A DNA stretch of 60,000 bases from the NCBI GenBank assembly GCA_950295325.1, contig OX485803.1:26600001-26660000 (forward strand). Reading direction: 5' to 3'. This document shows positions 44,033 through 56,480 of this stretch, in pieces. The first letter of the stretch is position 1; each line of letters starts with the position of its first letter. The position numbers and the translations under genes were made by a program. A model generated the notes under the pieces. That model worked only from the letters and a program-made list of their open reading frames with translations. It searched no databases and was not told where the DNA came from. The DNA comes from Polytrichum commune. Taxonomy: Eukaryota > Streptophyta > Polytrichopsida > Polytrichales > Polytrichaceae.

Positions 44033-46376
44033 GTAAGATTTTTGTGTCCAATTCTCTCATTATTGTAAAATATTTCTCTTCTTTGCTTCCATGATCAGTA
44101 AGCCCCCTAACCAAATTTCTAAAACTCCACCATCAAAGGAACCAAGAGGTAACTAGGACACAAACAAAAAACAACCACGAGGTGGGACACATAAGATGTT
44201 AACATGTATTCTAAAATCTCATTCATCAAGTGACGGGCATTTTGGGCATGTTTCATCACGTGATGGGTTGAAGGTCTTGACCTTATGTCTTTTGACGGGT
44301 TAGGTAGGACCATTGACACTGACCAAACTACGACGAGTGCGAAAAGCAACCCTAAAACTCGAGTCAAAATACAAGGTCCATGAAGGAGAGAATTTGGACC
44401 CAATGTTTCTTGGACCCAAACCCTAATGTAAACCCACCCACACTATCCATACAATGTCCCGGAAGATTTTTCGACATGATTGGTCAAGATCCTAGTGTTT
44501 CCAAGTCCTACCAACTACATGTTAAGAACTTTTGGACTTTATTCATTGATTTGACATATGAATGGATTCCTTTAAAAATGATGGGTACATAATTTTCCCA
44601 AAGTCTTGAACGTCAACCCGTTATTTTTCTCAACCTCAACGGGAACTAAGCAGTTGGTTCATTGTGAACGTATAAAGAACCCCGAATTTCTTCATCATCA
44701 TCACCGACTTGCCACATGCAGTTTCGATATTTGTTTGCTTCCGGAGGCTCTTCCAATCTCAAGGGTTCGGTTATGACTACAAGTGACATCATCAGCAGTG
44801 ACATCATTGGGTTTCTAGAAGGCCGACTTTATTAATGGCATTTTGGGGCCAATATCCAAAACTATTTAATATAGTAGTGCATCATGGGCAGCAGCAATGA
44901 ATGAGGAGAGTTGACCACTACACTATTTTGTCTACATAGTGTTGGTTACCATTCGGAGTTATGTGTTGCTAAATTTTTTCTTACCGACGTTATCGTTTTT
45001 GAGAAATAACCGATTGAAGTTCACAGGTTCAGGAAAAATAATTACCAATCAATTTAGCAAAATATGTGGAATATAGCTCAAATGTTTTTAAAAATAAAAC
45101 AAAATAAACTAGTGAAAGATCACAACATGTAACCGGTTGGACTTGGAAACACTAAGATTTTGACCGATTCTGCTCGAAAATCTCCCCGGACACTGGACGG
45201 TGATGATTCACATGCTAGTGTTTAGGTTTTGGGATGAGCTTGGAAAACTTGTTTTTTTTAAATGACTGTGGACGTCTTACAATGGTTTTGTTGGGTATTG
45301 GCACATGTTTTATTATGGACTTATATTTTATTAAATTAAAAATAAAATCTTGCTATTATTTCTTTGTGATATACTAATCCAACAACAAAACTTGAATAAT
45401 CAAATTCATTGACATGCATTCATCCATGTAGCTCTTGCAACGATGAGCATGTAACCATGAGTGGTTGGTAAAGAAACATGTGTGTTCAAGCTTCATGTGA
45501 TATTAAGATATTGATGAAGAATCAAAGGTAGAATAATGCTTCAGATTTTAGGAACTTACATGTATACCATACTGCGATATCGTTAATATTCGTCGGGGTC
45601 TCATATTTCTTCATAGCAATGACGCTATATGAATCAATGTCAACGATTAGGAATACCCGCCAATGAAATTTGCATCAATGCATCAAGTGTTTCCAATGTC
45701 AAACTAGTTCGTGGATGGCTTTGCTCAAGTTGTGCTTAGAGGAACCTCTCTCACACATTGTTGTTTTAGAAAGGATCACTACACTCTATATGATATTCAA
45801 TGTCACCGATTCTATTTGTCTTGCTCAATTCTAATTGTAAACTAAGGAATAGTGTCACCAACCCAACACTACTTGTCATTCCTTGTAATTTTTAGGGGGA
45901 TTATAGATTTAGAGTGTTGCAATTATTGTCACTTATTGTAGTTTAGTTTCTTGTTACAAACGAACCCAAGAAACACTCATGGAAGACTTAAAATGTGATT
46001 CATATAACATCTAGGTGTTACAAATAATTTTTCTTAGGAAAATTATGTGATTATAATAGATTATTTCATGTTTATTGAGCATTATGGGCTCATCTTTGGA
46101 TAAAAATTATATAAAATCACTCATGCGGAGTACATGCAATTGTAATAGTCTCCCACTTCATTCTAATTACCTAGACAATAGTCTCGCCGTGAGTTCATTT
46201 TAATTGGACCAAGTGCGGTGCACAACCATATGCACAACCATAGTCAATTGTCTTGCATAAGTAACCAATATTTGCCTCTTTACCAAAGCCCAAGGGCACT
46301 TCGGTGTAGTCAATAGTCTTGCTTTGATAAATTCCATTTAGTGTAACTTGAAAATACAATGCATTCATCCTTTCAG
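44033..46376. other. intergenic DNA with dispersed repeat fragments
   Basis: Two copies of the 'agaaataaccg…ttggacttggaaacac' family are present: inverted at about 44450-44650 and direct at about 45000-45215. Each has 'ccccggacactgg'-like or 'gtcccggaaga' ends. No genes were recognised. Short phrases of the small TA element family occur near 44935-44990 and 45775-45850. Confidence 0.5.
45000..45215 (+). repeat. dispersed repeat family C (five copies in the window)
   Basis: The shared order is 'gagaaataaccg', then 'gaagttcacagg', 'gtaaccggttggacttgg' and 'aaaatctccccgg'. Other members lie at about 14045-14260, 43540-43640 (inverted), 44450-44650 (inverted) and 55935-56135. Copies are diverged. 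Ends were not resolved, so the class is unknown. Confidence 0.55.
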
Positions 46377-47131
46377 GGCCATTCACGGTTGGGGTACTAC
46401 TTTTGGGACAAAGGACTTAAGGACTTTGTTGCTTTGATCTTGGTTTTTATCATGATTTACTATTATTTAATCAATAAAATTTACATAAATAAGTAGATAG
46501 TTCATAAGCTTTATCAAGAAATATTATTATTATTATTTAATAATCACCCTAAACCCTAAACCCTAAACCCTAGGCCAGATCAGTGGCATTTTTTTGCTAT
46601 TTAGGTGTGCATTGGTGGTCAATTATTTCCTGTTATGTATCTTGGTACCTTGGTAAAAGTGTCATGTGTCCATTCATATAATTTTTTTGTCCAATTCTAA
46701 TACTAGACGTTCCTTTTACGTGTGGCCGTGAGTATATGTATATTTGGACATGTTTGGTGCCACATGTAAAGTTGGGCAATTGCTATTCAATACATATTTG
46801 GTTCTATTGGTACACACTTGAACGATAATTGTGAGGAAAAAAATTGGGATCATTTCGATTAATTCTTGTTGTCCTTTTCGTTCCTTGATCCTAAGGTTAG
46901 GAAGTAAGACAACACTCCTGAATGTCCTGTAAGGAATCAAATGGATATCATAGATGACCCTATTACTTCTAAATTAACTTTGTCGTTGTACTCAATATGG
47001 AGGATGAAATGTAGGTATGATCCAAAATATGCTCCACAATACAAATCCAATTATACCAAGTATGTGAAGTTATCAAAAAAAGTCCTTAAACTGTTAGACA
47101 CCCAAAAGTAGTACCCCAACCGTGAATGGCC
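46377..47131. mobile_element. hAT-like non-autonomous element (755 bp)
   Basis: The ends are GGCCATTCACGGTTGGGG and its inverse, matching over about 31 bp ('…gtactacttttggg'). The flanks CCTTTCAG (46369-46376) and CCTTTTAG (47132-47139) agree at 7 of 8 positions, which fits an 8-bp hAT duplication. The interior has no transposase. It contains a CCCTAAA run at 46549-46573. Confidence 0.65.
46549..46573 (-). repeat. interstitial telomere repeat (CCCTAAA)n
   Basis: Three and a half perfect CCCTAAA units inside the hAT-like element. Shorter TTTAGGG motifs occur at 19711-19736 and 48425-48441. Confidence 0.8.
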
Positions 47132-49540
47132 CCTTTTAGGATTGTCAGTCTCCTTTGATTAAATACAATCTTAATTATACTATCCGACTATAGTCTCTTA
47201 CATGGTCTTGGCCAAAGTAATCACAGTTCTTCTCCATTACATCCATAGACCATGCCACAGATGCATGCCAATCTAGCCTCACCTAGTTCTTTATTTACTT
47301 AGGTCAAAGTTGTTTCACATTCGTACTATCTCCTTGAAACTTCATGTTATCGTAATTCGTTCAAACTAAATATCTCGAGAATACATGGATGCATAGAAGG
47401 GAAAGGAAAAAAACAATTTGATTTTGAAACGCAAAGGTTTTTGGAATTTATGTTCAGAACAACAATTGTTTTCCAATTTAAGGGTTTGGGACCCAAAAAA
47501 ATCAAATTTTTTGTGTCAATTAAGTGTTTGGGATCCAGAATGGTAGCCAGTTTAGGTAAATGGGTCCCACCCCTCCCATGCCTCCTTCATTGCCCGGTCT
47601 TCCTGCCCGCACTTGTGTGGGAACTCTTCCTTATTGGGAACCAATGTGACAATACCCGATTAGAATTACAAATATTCAAGTTGGCATCACTTTCATTATT
47701 CTCAAGTTAATTGTCGGAGTTCCTTCACATGCCAAAGGAGCTTAATGGGTTAAGTGACCGGGTATTGTCACATTGGTTTCCAACGGGGACGAGTTCCCAT
47801 GTAGGTGCGGGCATGAAGACTAGGTAGTGAAGGAGGTGTGGGAGGGGGCGGGACCCACATGAATGAAAATGTAATCTAGCCCAAGCCATGTACTTATAGC
47901 CAAAATAATGGGGCTTGACACACCTATACGAATATAAAGGAAAACCATCAATTCTATATATTAAATAAAGTAAGAAACAAAGATGTATATGAGATATCGG
48001 ATTTTAAATACTACAAGATTGCATTTTGTAGAATGCATAGATATTTTTTCCTTTTATAAGAATTTGTCATAAGGTTATGTATGTTTGTGCATACATGGGT
48101 CCTTGGTAATGATGTTGCCGATAACGTAACTAGGTTTGAAGCTAATAAACCATCAAAGCCTAACACCCAATAATGCACACAACCCATATCACCCCTTTTG
48201 GCACTTCAAAGTACTCACGAAATACCCTCATATTACGTCTATCCGGCACCTTCAATAGTACTTACAAACGGAACGCACCTGTCAACTTAGGACCATTGTC
48301 GTTTCCCAATACCCATACATTGCCACAACCCCATCATCCACTCATCCATTTTGAACTAATTATGGACATCGCCCAAATGCATAGACACTCATATTATACA
48401 AATATTCGATAGCTGACCACCAATGGTTTAGGGTTTAGGGTTACATAGTTTATGAACCCAAAACCTCAAACTCTTGAATTTGATAAACCAACCAACAATG
48501 CTTGAAACCCCTTTGAGTTATCTCTAGCCACCTACGGATTTGTGGCAAGGAAGATAATTTGATCTTGTGTCTCATCATGTTATGTGAGAATGACCATCAC
48601 TTTGTTGAACACTTGTGATCACCTAACGATATTCTCGTAGTGGCAATGAAGTGGTTGAAAAGGTGACCTCTCAAATCCTAAATAGTCCTATTGATGTGGG
48701 CCACCATGATTCTCTAGAGTCCACATCAATTCTCATGATGAGAATTAATGTGGGCTATATTAAATTTTAACCCCACTATTTTTTAAGGTTTGAAATGAAC
48801 GTGGGTGATAGTAATTCATTTTGTAGGAAATTGATATTGGTGTTATAACATTATGCTACTTTTGATACAAGCAAATGTTTTATTCTATGTAAGGTGTTGG
48901 TTGGAAGTCTCAACGAACACAAAGGAGAACATTTGGAGTCTTGAATTCAAGTTTTTTCCACCCCGACTACACTAAATATTGTATTTAGTGTCATGAGTCT
49001 ATTTGTCTTGCTCGATACTGATTGCAAACCATCCATGTAATGTCATAACATAAATGTAAACCTCACATTACTTTTCAGTTCATTAATATTTCATTACATA
49101 AATGTTAGGATGCATAATATACCACCAAACTTTGTTTCAGAAAGTGGTATTTGGACAAACTAAATGCGAGTTGGGATGACAATAACTTGTAAACTCATCA
49201 ATAAAAAGTGTCATAAGGAAAGCTACTATAGTGAACTAAAATACCATATGACACTCAATATTCTATTTAGTGTAGACAACTGGAGCGGTCCACGCTAACT
49301 ATTTTAGTGTTGTTGATAAGTATTGCTGCCAATGAAATTGTGTCATGTGGTGTGTTTCAAGGAAGCCAAATGGTGTCGGAAACGGCACAATTTGAGTAAC
49401 CGTACACGGCCATAGCCATCATCATCATGGGAGCCCAGGCATTCATCTCATGTGTGGCCAACAATAGTTGAGGCACCGTGTACTTCTTGCCCACTTCTAT
49501 GAACATTTGGGGGCGCAAGGTAACCTTACTTGGGGCCCAT
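47132..49540. other. intergenic DNA, one fold-back structure
   Basis: No genes were recognised. It contains the fold-back at 47562-47862 and a short TTTAGGG motif near 48425. The phrase 'gtcatgagtctatttgtcttgctcga' near 48990 is shared with 45805-45830 and marks another diverged repeat. Confidence 0.45.
47562..47862. repeat. fold-back structure with ~100-bp inverted arms
   Basis: The arms at about 47562-47666 ('tgggtcccacccctccc', 'gcccgcacttgtgtgggaac', 'aaccaatgtgacaatacccg') and 47757-47862 pair in inverted order, with a loop of about 90 bp. The arms are diverged at several sites. No target duplication was found. It could be a MITE or a hairpin-forming locus. Confidence 0.65.
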
Positions 49541-50240
49541 CATCCCAACATTGCTTTAACAAATAACCAAAAGTCTTTCCTAGAAACCAGGTGAATCTTT
49601 CTCAGTTATAGCGGAGGCACCTAGCTATCCTGGTGCACTTACAAGAACTCGCTCTAGAGATTTTAAAGTAAGGTTTAGTTAAGAAGCTCTCACACATGTT
49701 CGTTGTTTTCTCTATCAATGATAGCATGTTGGATAGTCTAGTCCAAGATGACTGTAAACTACCGGATGGTAATGGAGAGGTACTCAAAACCAAATGGAGT
49801 GGTTGGCAGTTCGAGTTCCGACCGTGAATATTCTCTCTACTTGACATAATAACTACACCGCTTTGTCTAATTAGTGTGGGTTGCCATTTGGAGTTATGTG
49901 TTGCTATATATATTTTTAATTGAGACTATCATTTTTTACCCAAGTAACATAAGTAGTAAGCATCCATACTGAAGAATATGATATAAGTTAGCTGGCAAAA
50001 AATGATTCTCCCAATAAACATTATACCAACTTGAACTCCAAATAGTAACCAACACTAATGAAACAAAACGATGAGAGGGTCAGTGCTTGAAGCTAAAAAA
50101 CTCCACTTTTAAACCATGCCACGTCCTTTGCCAACTAGGGTTGGGACTAGATAGCGTCGATGATGCGTAAGCCGTGTTTTTAGAGCAAACTTTTAGGCTA
50201 AGCTGAAGTTAGGTGGAAAGGGGGCATTAGGCATTACTAC
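49540..50240 (+). repeat. diverged copy of the MULE-related repeat, interrupted
   Basis: 49550-49740 parallels 2340-2530, and 50075-50240 parallels 2695-2860 ('taaaccatgccac', 'ttgccaactagg', 'aagccgtgtttttag', 'ggcattagg'). The middle (49741-50070) is occupied by a SINE copy and other sequence. This shows the family is older and more widespread than the intact MULE. Confidence 0.6.
49741..49850 (+). mobile_element. tRNA-like SINE, copy 3
   Basis: It reads 'gatgactgtaaactaccgga', 'ggagaggtactcaaaacc', then the best preserved B box of the three copies (GCAGTTCGAGTTCCG) and 'tctctacttgacata'. It lies inside the MULE-related repeat copy. Confidence 0.6.
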
Positions 50241-50705
50241 TGTAGATTGCCTCTTTGCTATGACTTCAAGCGTATAGTATTTCCGAACCCGAAAAAATCT
50301 GCCACATGGCAGTCTTGCATTCGACAAGACCCTCTTGAATACCACCTGGGAATCGTAGCTTGGGCGTGTGTAAAAGATCATCCGAGAAGCCCTTTACGGT
50401 ACGTCCCTGGTACTTAATCGTATTGTCAGGTGGTTTGGGTGGCGCCTTACAAACTGATGCTTGTGCTTTCCACCGTACCCAGCCCCACTCTCATCTCAAC
50501 AAGTGTCCATTTCTAGTCCTCCCCAGCCCATGCACCATGTGCCCTTGTGGTCGGGTCCACCTGGCCCATCCACGTCAGCATTTTGGGGCGCCACGTGGAC
50601 GGCCTCCATCCCCTTATCTCGGTCCATTCAAAGTGGTAGTGATAGGCCGGTCATAAATCTACATAAACATGAACACAAGGTCCACGCAGAAGCCTACACT
50701 CTATG
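50241..50705. other. GC-richer island with ACGT-core motifs, possible captured gene flank
   Basis: Composition changes sharply from the AT-rich surroundings. CCACGTCAGC (about 50570) and GCCACGTGGA (about 50591) are ACGT-core sequences of the kind bound by plant bZIP/bHLH factors. The overlapping frames on both strands have no known domain. It adjoins the end of a MULE-related repeat, so transduplicated host DNA is possible. Confidence 0.35.
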
Positions 50706-53700
50706 ACATTGATGGGGGCTAAACCCATGGCACTTAAAAACTTTGACATATATGGTAATAACATGTTATGTGATTTGAGAATTCTTCAGTGATTCTTGTT
50801 ATCGATTGACGGGGGGGGGGGGGGGGGGGGATGCCAACACACAAAAGCGTGTCTAATTTGAATTATGTATGCTAAAATATGAAGAGTTTGAAGTTGTACG
50901 ACTTGTAGATGACTCAAAACCAACACAACGGACTCTTATTGAGAATGCCCACAATGGCCAATGGCACAATCCTTACCCTCTTCAAATATATCCAGCATAA
51001 CTTTGCAAATTACAATTTATTTATTTAACAAGTATCCGTAAAGTGCTTCAAAGAGGGACAAAACCGTAGGCGTGATCCTTCTTTGAGAAAACTCTCTATT
51101 AAGAGCCCATTAGCTCGTCGTGGAGTGGAGCTTATTTTGAAAGTTGGTTGAAATTCTTGGGACCTCCTCTTTTCAACTCTCAATACTTTGAGAGAATTGT
51201 AAGATCTAAAACAGGGCATGCGCATGGGACCTACTATCACGAATCCTAGATTGGCCTACGCAAGGCTAGCTTGGCCCACCCATCTTCGTGTGGACACGAG
51301 GTTAGACAAAAGAGAAACTTAGCAGGCATGTTGTGTGTAGCGTGTGATCGGCAATGGGCTTGTGTACCAACAAATAATGTGCGTGATTGTAGTGTATTGT
51401 TCTTCGATTATACATAGTTGCCCATATGATTTTTGTGGACAAACATTGAGTTTGTTATTGTGTGTGTGTGTGTGTGTGTGTAAGTTGTAGGACATTGATT
51501 GTCAAATGTTTGTTCCACGTCCACACATTAATCATGGTTAACATTTTGGAAAAGCATTAGCCACCAATAACAAATACAAACAACAAAATCCCAAGAATGC
51601 ACCCTACAACATGTTGCCCAAACCCACACAAATAGCTCAAATGAAAGGGATTAGCCAAACCCCCGGGTGTCGCCAATGGGAATCAAACTCAACACAAGTT
51701 GCAATGAGTCAAGACTACATGCCCTCATAACACCCACCCTTGAGATACGTAACATTGGCAAACAAAACATATAATTCCCCCAATTGGGCCTTTGGTGCAT
51801 GTGTCATTTACCACTATAGGGACCACCTCTGACATAAGGCAATATCACTTGTCCCATAACCTTGCTCAGTAAACCCTCTCTATGTTCAAATTTGAGCTAC
51901 TGACTATGATCAAGGTGAAGCGTCCCTCATTCACGCCAACACCAGTGGTTAGCATCGTCTCTCTCTCTCTCTCTCTCTCCCACCTCCAACTCACTATTAT
52001 CCAAGAATCTAGTGGGCAAGTGGCCTACATGGAAACTCACCCTAAGAAAACTTGGATGACTTTGTGTCTATGCTCATGAACTTAGGGTTTGGGACTAAAC
52101 GCATGAGTTCATCTGCTTTACTTTGCTTTACTTCACTTTACTTTACTCTATTAGGACAAAACAATTGTGCCACGATGATGATAGTGTGAGCTATAGGTGG
52201 CCCATAAATCAAGCCATGCCTGCCATTATTATGTGTGCCATTTGGTTGACCTTTGTAGATGTTATGAAAGTGGATTTTTGGGAGGGAAAGTGATGAAAAC
52301 CACGAGATTGCAAGAAACTCTCATGCAAGTAGACATGATTCCATGATCCATCTCGTAAGTTACAGCACTTTTAAAAGCGAAATCTGATGTATGATCTCTC
52401 GCACTCGTTGTCGGCGATCCAAAGACAATGACCAAAACAAATCCACCTCACTTTTCTAAAATTCTTGGTCATGGAACTTAGGGTATTTCGGACTTCGACA
52501 TGGATGTAGTGTTATAATGAAGAAATAAATCATTGTTCTATACGTATTTCTTAATCATATACGTTGATTAAATATATTATTTATTGAGGCAACTTATTTT
52601 TTAAAAAAGTGAAAAGAAAGTCATATTCAACAATATTGTGTGTGTGCGCGCGTGCGTGCGTGTTTTGTACACATGTTATGTATTTGAGGCTAGGTCATTT
52701 AAACAAGCTCAATGAAGCTTATAAATTGTTCTATGTATATGTATGTTCTAGTTGGAACAATGCATGTGGTAAACGAGATACTTTAAACTAAAAATGTCAA
52801 GGAATCTTAAACCCCTCCATATGACATCTAGTGTCCATAATGGCCTCTCAAACCTTCAAGGGTTTAGGTGTTGTTCCGAGGGGTTCAAAGCTACTTATTT
52901 ATTTTAAAAAAATGAAATGTCAAAGAACTACCCCATTCCAATTATTTCAATCATAGCATATATGTTTGTATCGTGTATTCATACCATGCTTCCACATGTA
53001 TACCATCCCAACACTAGGTATTGCTTCGTGGAATCTATGTAAACTCATCCATCATGGATGAAGGGACTCTAGTAAAAACAAGTAACCCACAAAATTGAGG
53101 ACCACTTTAATAAGATTGAACTCTATTAAACTAGATGTGGATCTTTGATGTTATTTTCATAGTCAAATAATCTTAAATCATCCATTTACAAATTACAAAA
53201 CCAAACTTATTACATGTTCACCTTTGCAATGGATGAGTTTTCATAGACACTTACAAATCCCATAGCCCACCAGAATTCAGCTATGCACCACGAACTCCAT
53301 AGATGTTGAGGAGACGGAAATATCTAGTTTGATGTTGACCAAAATGATATTCTCTCATTAGATCCCTTGGTAGAAGTATAATAAGTTTATATCGGTGATG
53401 AATGATGGGAGTTTTGGGGATAAGTGGCAATGGATCTTTCATTTGTTGGCACACATATCATAGTGGCCGTGCGCAATTGCTTGTGGATTACTTTAATGTA
53501 GTAGATTGTGGGTTTGGAGTAGTGGGAGGTTTAATGCGGGTAGTAGGCCTTGCGTGTCACCACTTGGTGAGTTGTATAGTTTGAGTGTCATCAAGTGATT
53601 GGGTTGTAAGTTGTGTGTCTTCAAAGGATTGTGCGTGGTTATGCTCTTGCTAATTAGTGTGGGGTCACACAATAATCATGGTTTTAATAGTGTGTTCTCA

Positions 53701-54680
53701 CATATACGCATTGCACGGATCGGTTGCTTAAGGGACTCAGCCTCAAAATTAGTGGGAGGATGAGATTTAGTGACCTCTTTGAACCGTCGAATCCATGACA
53801 AATGCGACGTGGCTTCTATTCAGAGGCCATGACAAATGCAACGTGGCTTCTATTCAAAACCCATGCAAGCATGCGAGGGGCATACCATGACCACCCACCG
53901 ATGTTGGAGGCATATATGTCGACCATGACCCGACAAGGACTAAGGTGTGGTTTGAAGGAGGACAAAGTCAAGCTCTGTACATTTCGCCACAAATATAAAA
54001 TATCAAAGATCTCAAATTAATCAAGTGGAATCCAATTAGGTTAACTTAATCCCGATCTTATCAAGACTTGTAATTTTAACGAAACCCCTTGATCATGATG
54101 GATGAGTTTATACCTCTATTTGGAGGTTCTAGCTAGGCCCTTGCACAAACCTAAGTAGAAGGACAATACAAAAGTACACCTCTCCAAAGAACATAGCCTC
54201 TTTTCGAGATAAACACCTTCACAACTCTATCTTAGCCCCTAACGGCCAAAGCAAAATCTACCCAAAATTGCCCAAATTGATTGATCCCAATTCAAACCTT
54301 ATTACATAATATTTGTTCTTCTAATGATGGAGCCAAGCACAAAAATGACATCATTGTTGAGTTAGGACTGTTCACACAAAATTATAATCCTTCACGTGTT
54401 TCAATTCAAAAGATTAGAACATAAAAATGTATGTGGGTAAGGCCGGGTGTAGGTGGTTGCTTGGACAAAACGTCCTTCTCGGCCTTAAGAGGTCAAGCAT
54501 CTTGCACATCATGGAATAGGAATTAATTACTGTAAAAGTGATGCTTTGGATATATTCAATATATTATTTAACATCAAATGATAATTCACAATACTTTAGA
54601 GAGAAAAATCGATGTAGAGGAAATATACTTGTGTGGTATGCATGACTTGGAGGCAATTGTTTCAACATCTTTTCACTTAC
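50706..54680. other. AT-rich intergenic DNA without recognised genes
   Basis: No frame has a known domain. Features are a G-run of about 18 at 50812-50830, a GT microsatellite at 51461-51481, a CT microsatellite at 51958-51979, and a GT/GC-rich run at 52638-52662. A piece at 52012-52045 is shared with the centre of the 27680-28386 fold-back. Confidence 0.45.
51461..51979 (+). repeat. GT and CT microsatellites
   Basis: (GT)10 at about 51461-51481 and (CT)11 at about 51957-51979, separated by ordinary sequence. Confidence 0.8.
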
Positions 54681-54683
54681 TTA

Positions 54684-55084
54684 GGGCCGCTTTACACTAC
54701 ATCCCAATCCCATCGCAAGTCCCACTTTGCAAAATCCCTTGAAGAGGTGCAAGTCCCCACTTCTAGGGCCCTACAAGTGAATACAAAAAGGAGAGAATCG
54801 CATTTTATGGGACTTGGGGTGTCATAATGTAAGGGACAAAGTCTCAAGTGCAAGTCCCAAGTCCCGAGCATTTTGTAAAGTCCCAATTTACAAGTGGAAG
54901 TGAGTCAAGACTTAATCTTGAAGTTGGGTTGTCACTCCTAGTTGACCCAGGTAAGTCCCAACTTTTTGGCACCATATTTGTTGCCATAAAGGATACCATG
55001 GCTTTGAATCGGGACCTAGTGTAAGACCAAAAGAAAGCCAAGAACAATGGAACTTGGAAACCGGGACATAGTGTAAAGCGGCCC
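54684..55084. mobile_element. Tourist-type MITE (401 bp)
   Basis: The ends are GGGCCGCTTTACACTA and its exact inverse TAGTGTAAAGCGGCCC, flanked by TTA (54681-54683 and 55085-55087). The interior is rich in 'aagtccca' words in both orientations and largely self-complementary. Its ends share the GGGCC(A/G)C(T)TT(C/T)ACAC pattern with the other TTA family in the window. Confidence 0.85.
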
Positions 55085-55087
55085 TTA

Positions 55088-56222
55088 GTAGCATTCTAGT
55101 CTCACGTACAAAACACACTTTGTTTTAGGCTTGCAATCTTCCACCCCAACAAATATCTTGATGAGCTTACTGATTTTTTAGCCAAGTACCTAAGGTGTGT
55201 CCCTTATGTGGTCACTCATCTTAATTCAAAACCTACATTTGAATGATCCCAAACCCTAAACCTAATATGAAGGGTAGTTTGAGGATAATCAAGGATTGAC
55301 AACCCCTTATTTACCTTGGCAATGGTTGCATGTCAAGAAATTTGGACACACACTTTGGTAAGAATGACCATGTTGTCTCCTAAGAGACACACTCCGAAGA
55401 ATGACTTACCTTCATATTCTCTTCATGTGCCAAAATGGCTATGGCTTGTGAGCTAGTTAATCTGCTTTGCAAGAGACCATGAGTAGCATGCGAGAACGCA
55501 AGAACTGGGTAATGCTCATAAGGTAGATATTATATGGAAAATGGTGAAAATAAGTTGATTCAAGCAGAAAGAGTAGCTTGCGATTTGTGCAATATCTATT
55601 ATATCGAGACAGTTCTTGAATATGAAAGTGCTACCGACTTCAAGTGCTTCGAATCTCCTCGACATCGACAACCTATTGCTTTGCTCCGATGTTCAAACGG
55701 AAGTTGTACAAATGTATGATGAACTGTGACGACCGTTTGAGACATTTCGGCAAAACGTTAACAAACTAACATCGAATGCGAAGCGTAAAAAATTCATGCA
55801 TTCGCGACAAATGACTCTACATGACATGCTCAAACAATAAAATATGAACCCTAATTTTTGTCAAATAATTTGGGCACTTGACCGGGATGCGTACTTAAGC
55901 GGGAGATTACTATAGTGTAGTTACAGATGAACCACTTGAGAGATTAAGAAATAACCGGTTGGAGTTCAAGACTTCAGCAAAGTTACCCATCATTTTACAG
56001 GAATCTAAGGAATATACCGCAAACGAACAAAGGAAATCCCGAAAGGTCACAAACATGTAGCCAGTTGGACTTGGAAACACCCGGAATTTGTCCGATTATG
56101 CCCAAAAATCTCCCCAGGCACTGGCCTTGTTTGTCTTGTCACTAGAAATAGGCACACGCACACTACTGTGTGCGCTAAAAACAATGTATGCTCTGACCTC
56201 CTGAAAGGAAGGAGAGTATCTT
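55088..56222. other. intergenic DNA with a family C repeat
   Basis: No genes were recognised; the frame at 55534-55719 has no known domain. The stretch 55935-56135 is a copy of the dispersed family also at 45000-45215. Confidence 0.45.
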
Positions 56223-56223
56223 C

Positions 56224-56440
56224 TCAGTAGTGCTCCACCTTTTTGTACAAGTTCTGCACATACGTATAAGTTAGCTTTATGGGGGATTTGGTGCTCAGAA
56301 CTTGGCCCTCATAAATGGGAAAAAACTCGTGCCCGAAGTGCTGCCCGGGCTGCCCAAAGCCGGGGCGGACGATGTCATCCTGATGGCAAAAGTGCTTGTC
56401 GTTCTTTTTTGATAGCCAACTCCAGGTTGAGAGCTCGTGT
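56224..56440 (-). pseudogene. exon-like fragment of an unidentified protein
   Basis: On the minus strand a GC-rich frame runs to a TGA at 56224-56226. The reading contains STWSWLSKKNDKHFCH, PGFGQPGQHFGHEFFP and a hydrophilic end YVQNLYKKVEHY. Base composition and residue use look like a genuine terminal exon, unlike neighbouring chance frames. I do not recognise the family. A GGGCCACTTCACAC MITE begins about 40 bp upstream of it on this strand, and I saw no further exon beyond the MITE. Confidence 0.4.
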
Positions 56441-56480
56441 AGAATTAATCCACACAGAGCAAATGCATTAAGAGGGCTTA

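Noticed and set aside
46549-46573. Chromosome end.
   Set aside because: The CCCTAAA run is short, internal to a transposon-like element and followed by ordinary sequence.
50812-50830. Long G-run as a functional G-quadruplex.
   Set aside because: A single homopolymer run without gene context is better treated as a simple repeat and possibly a length-uncertain assembly site.
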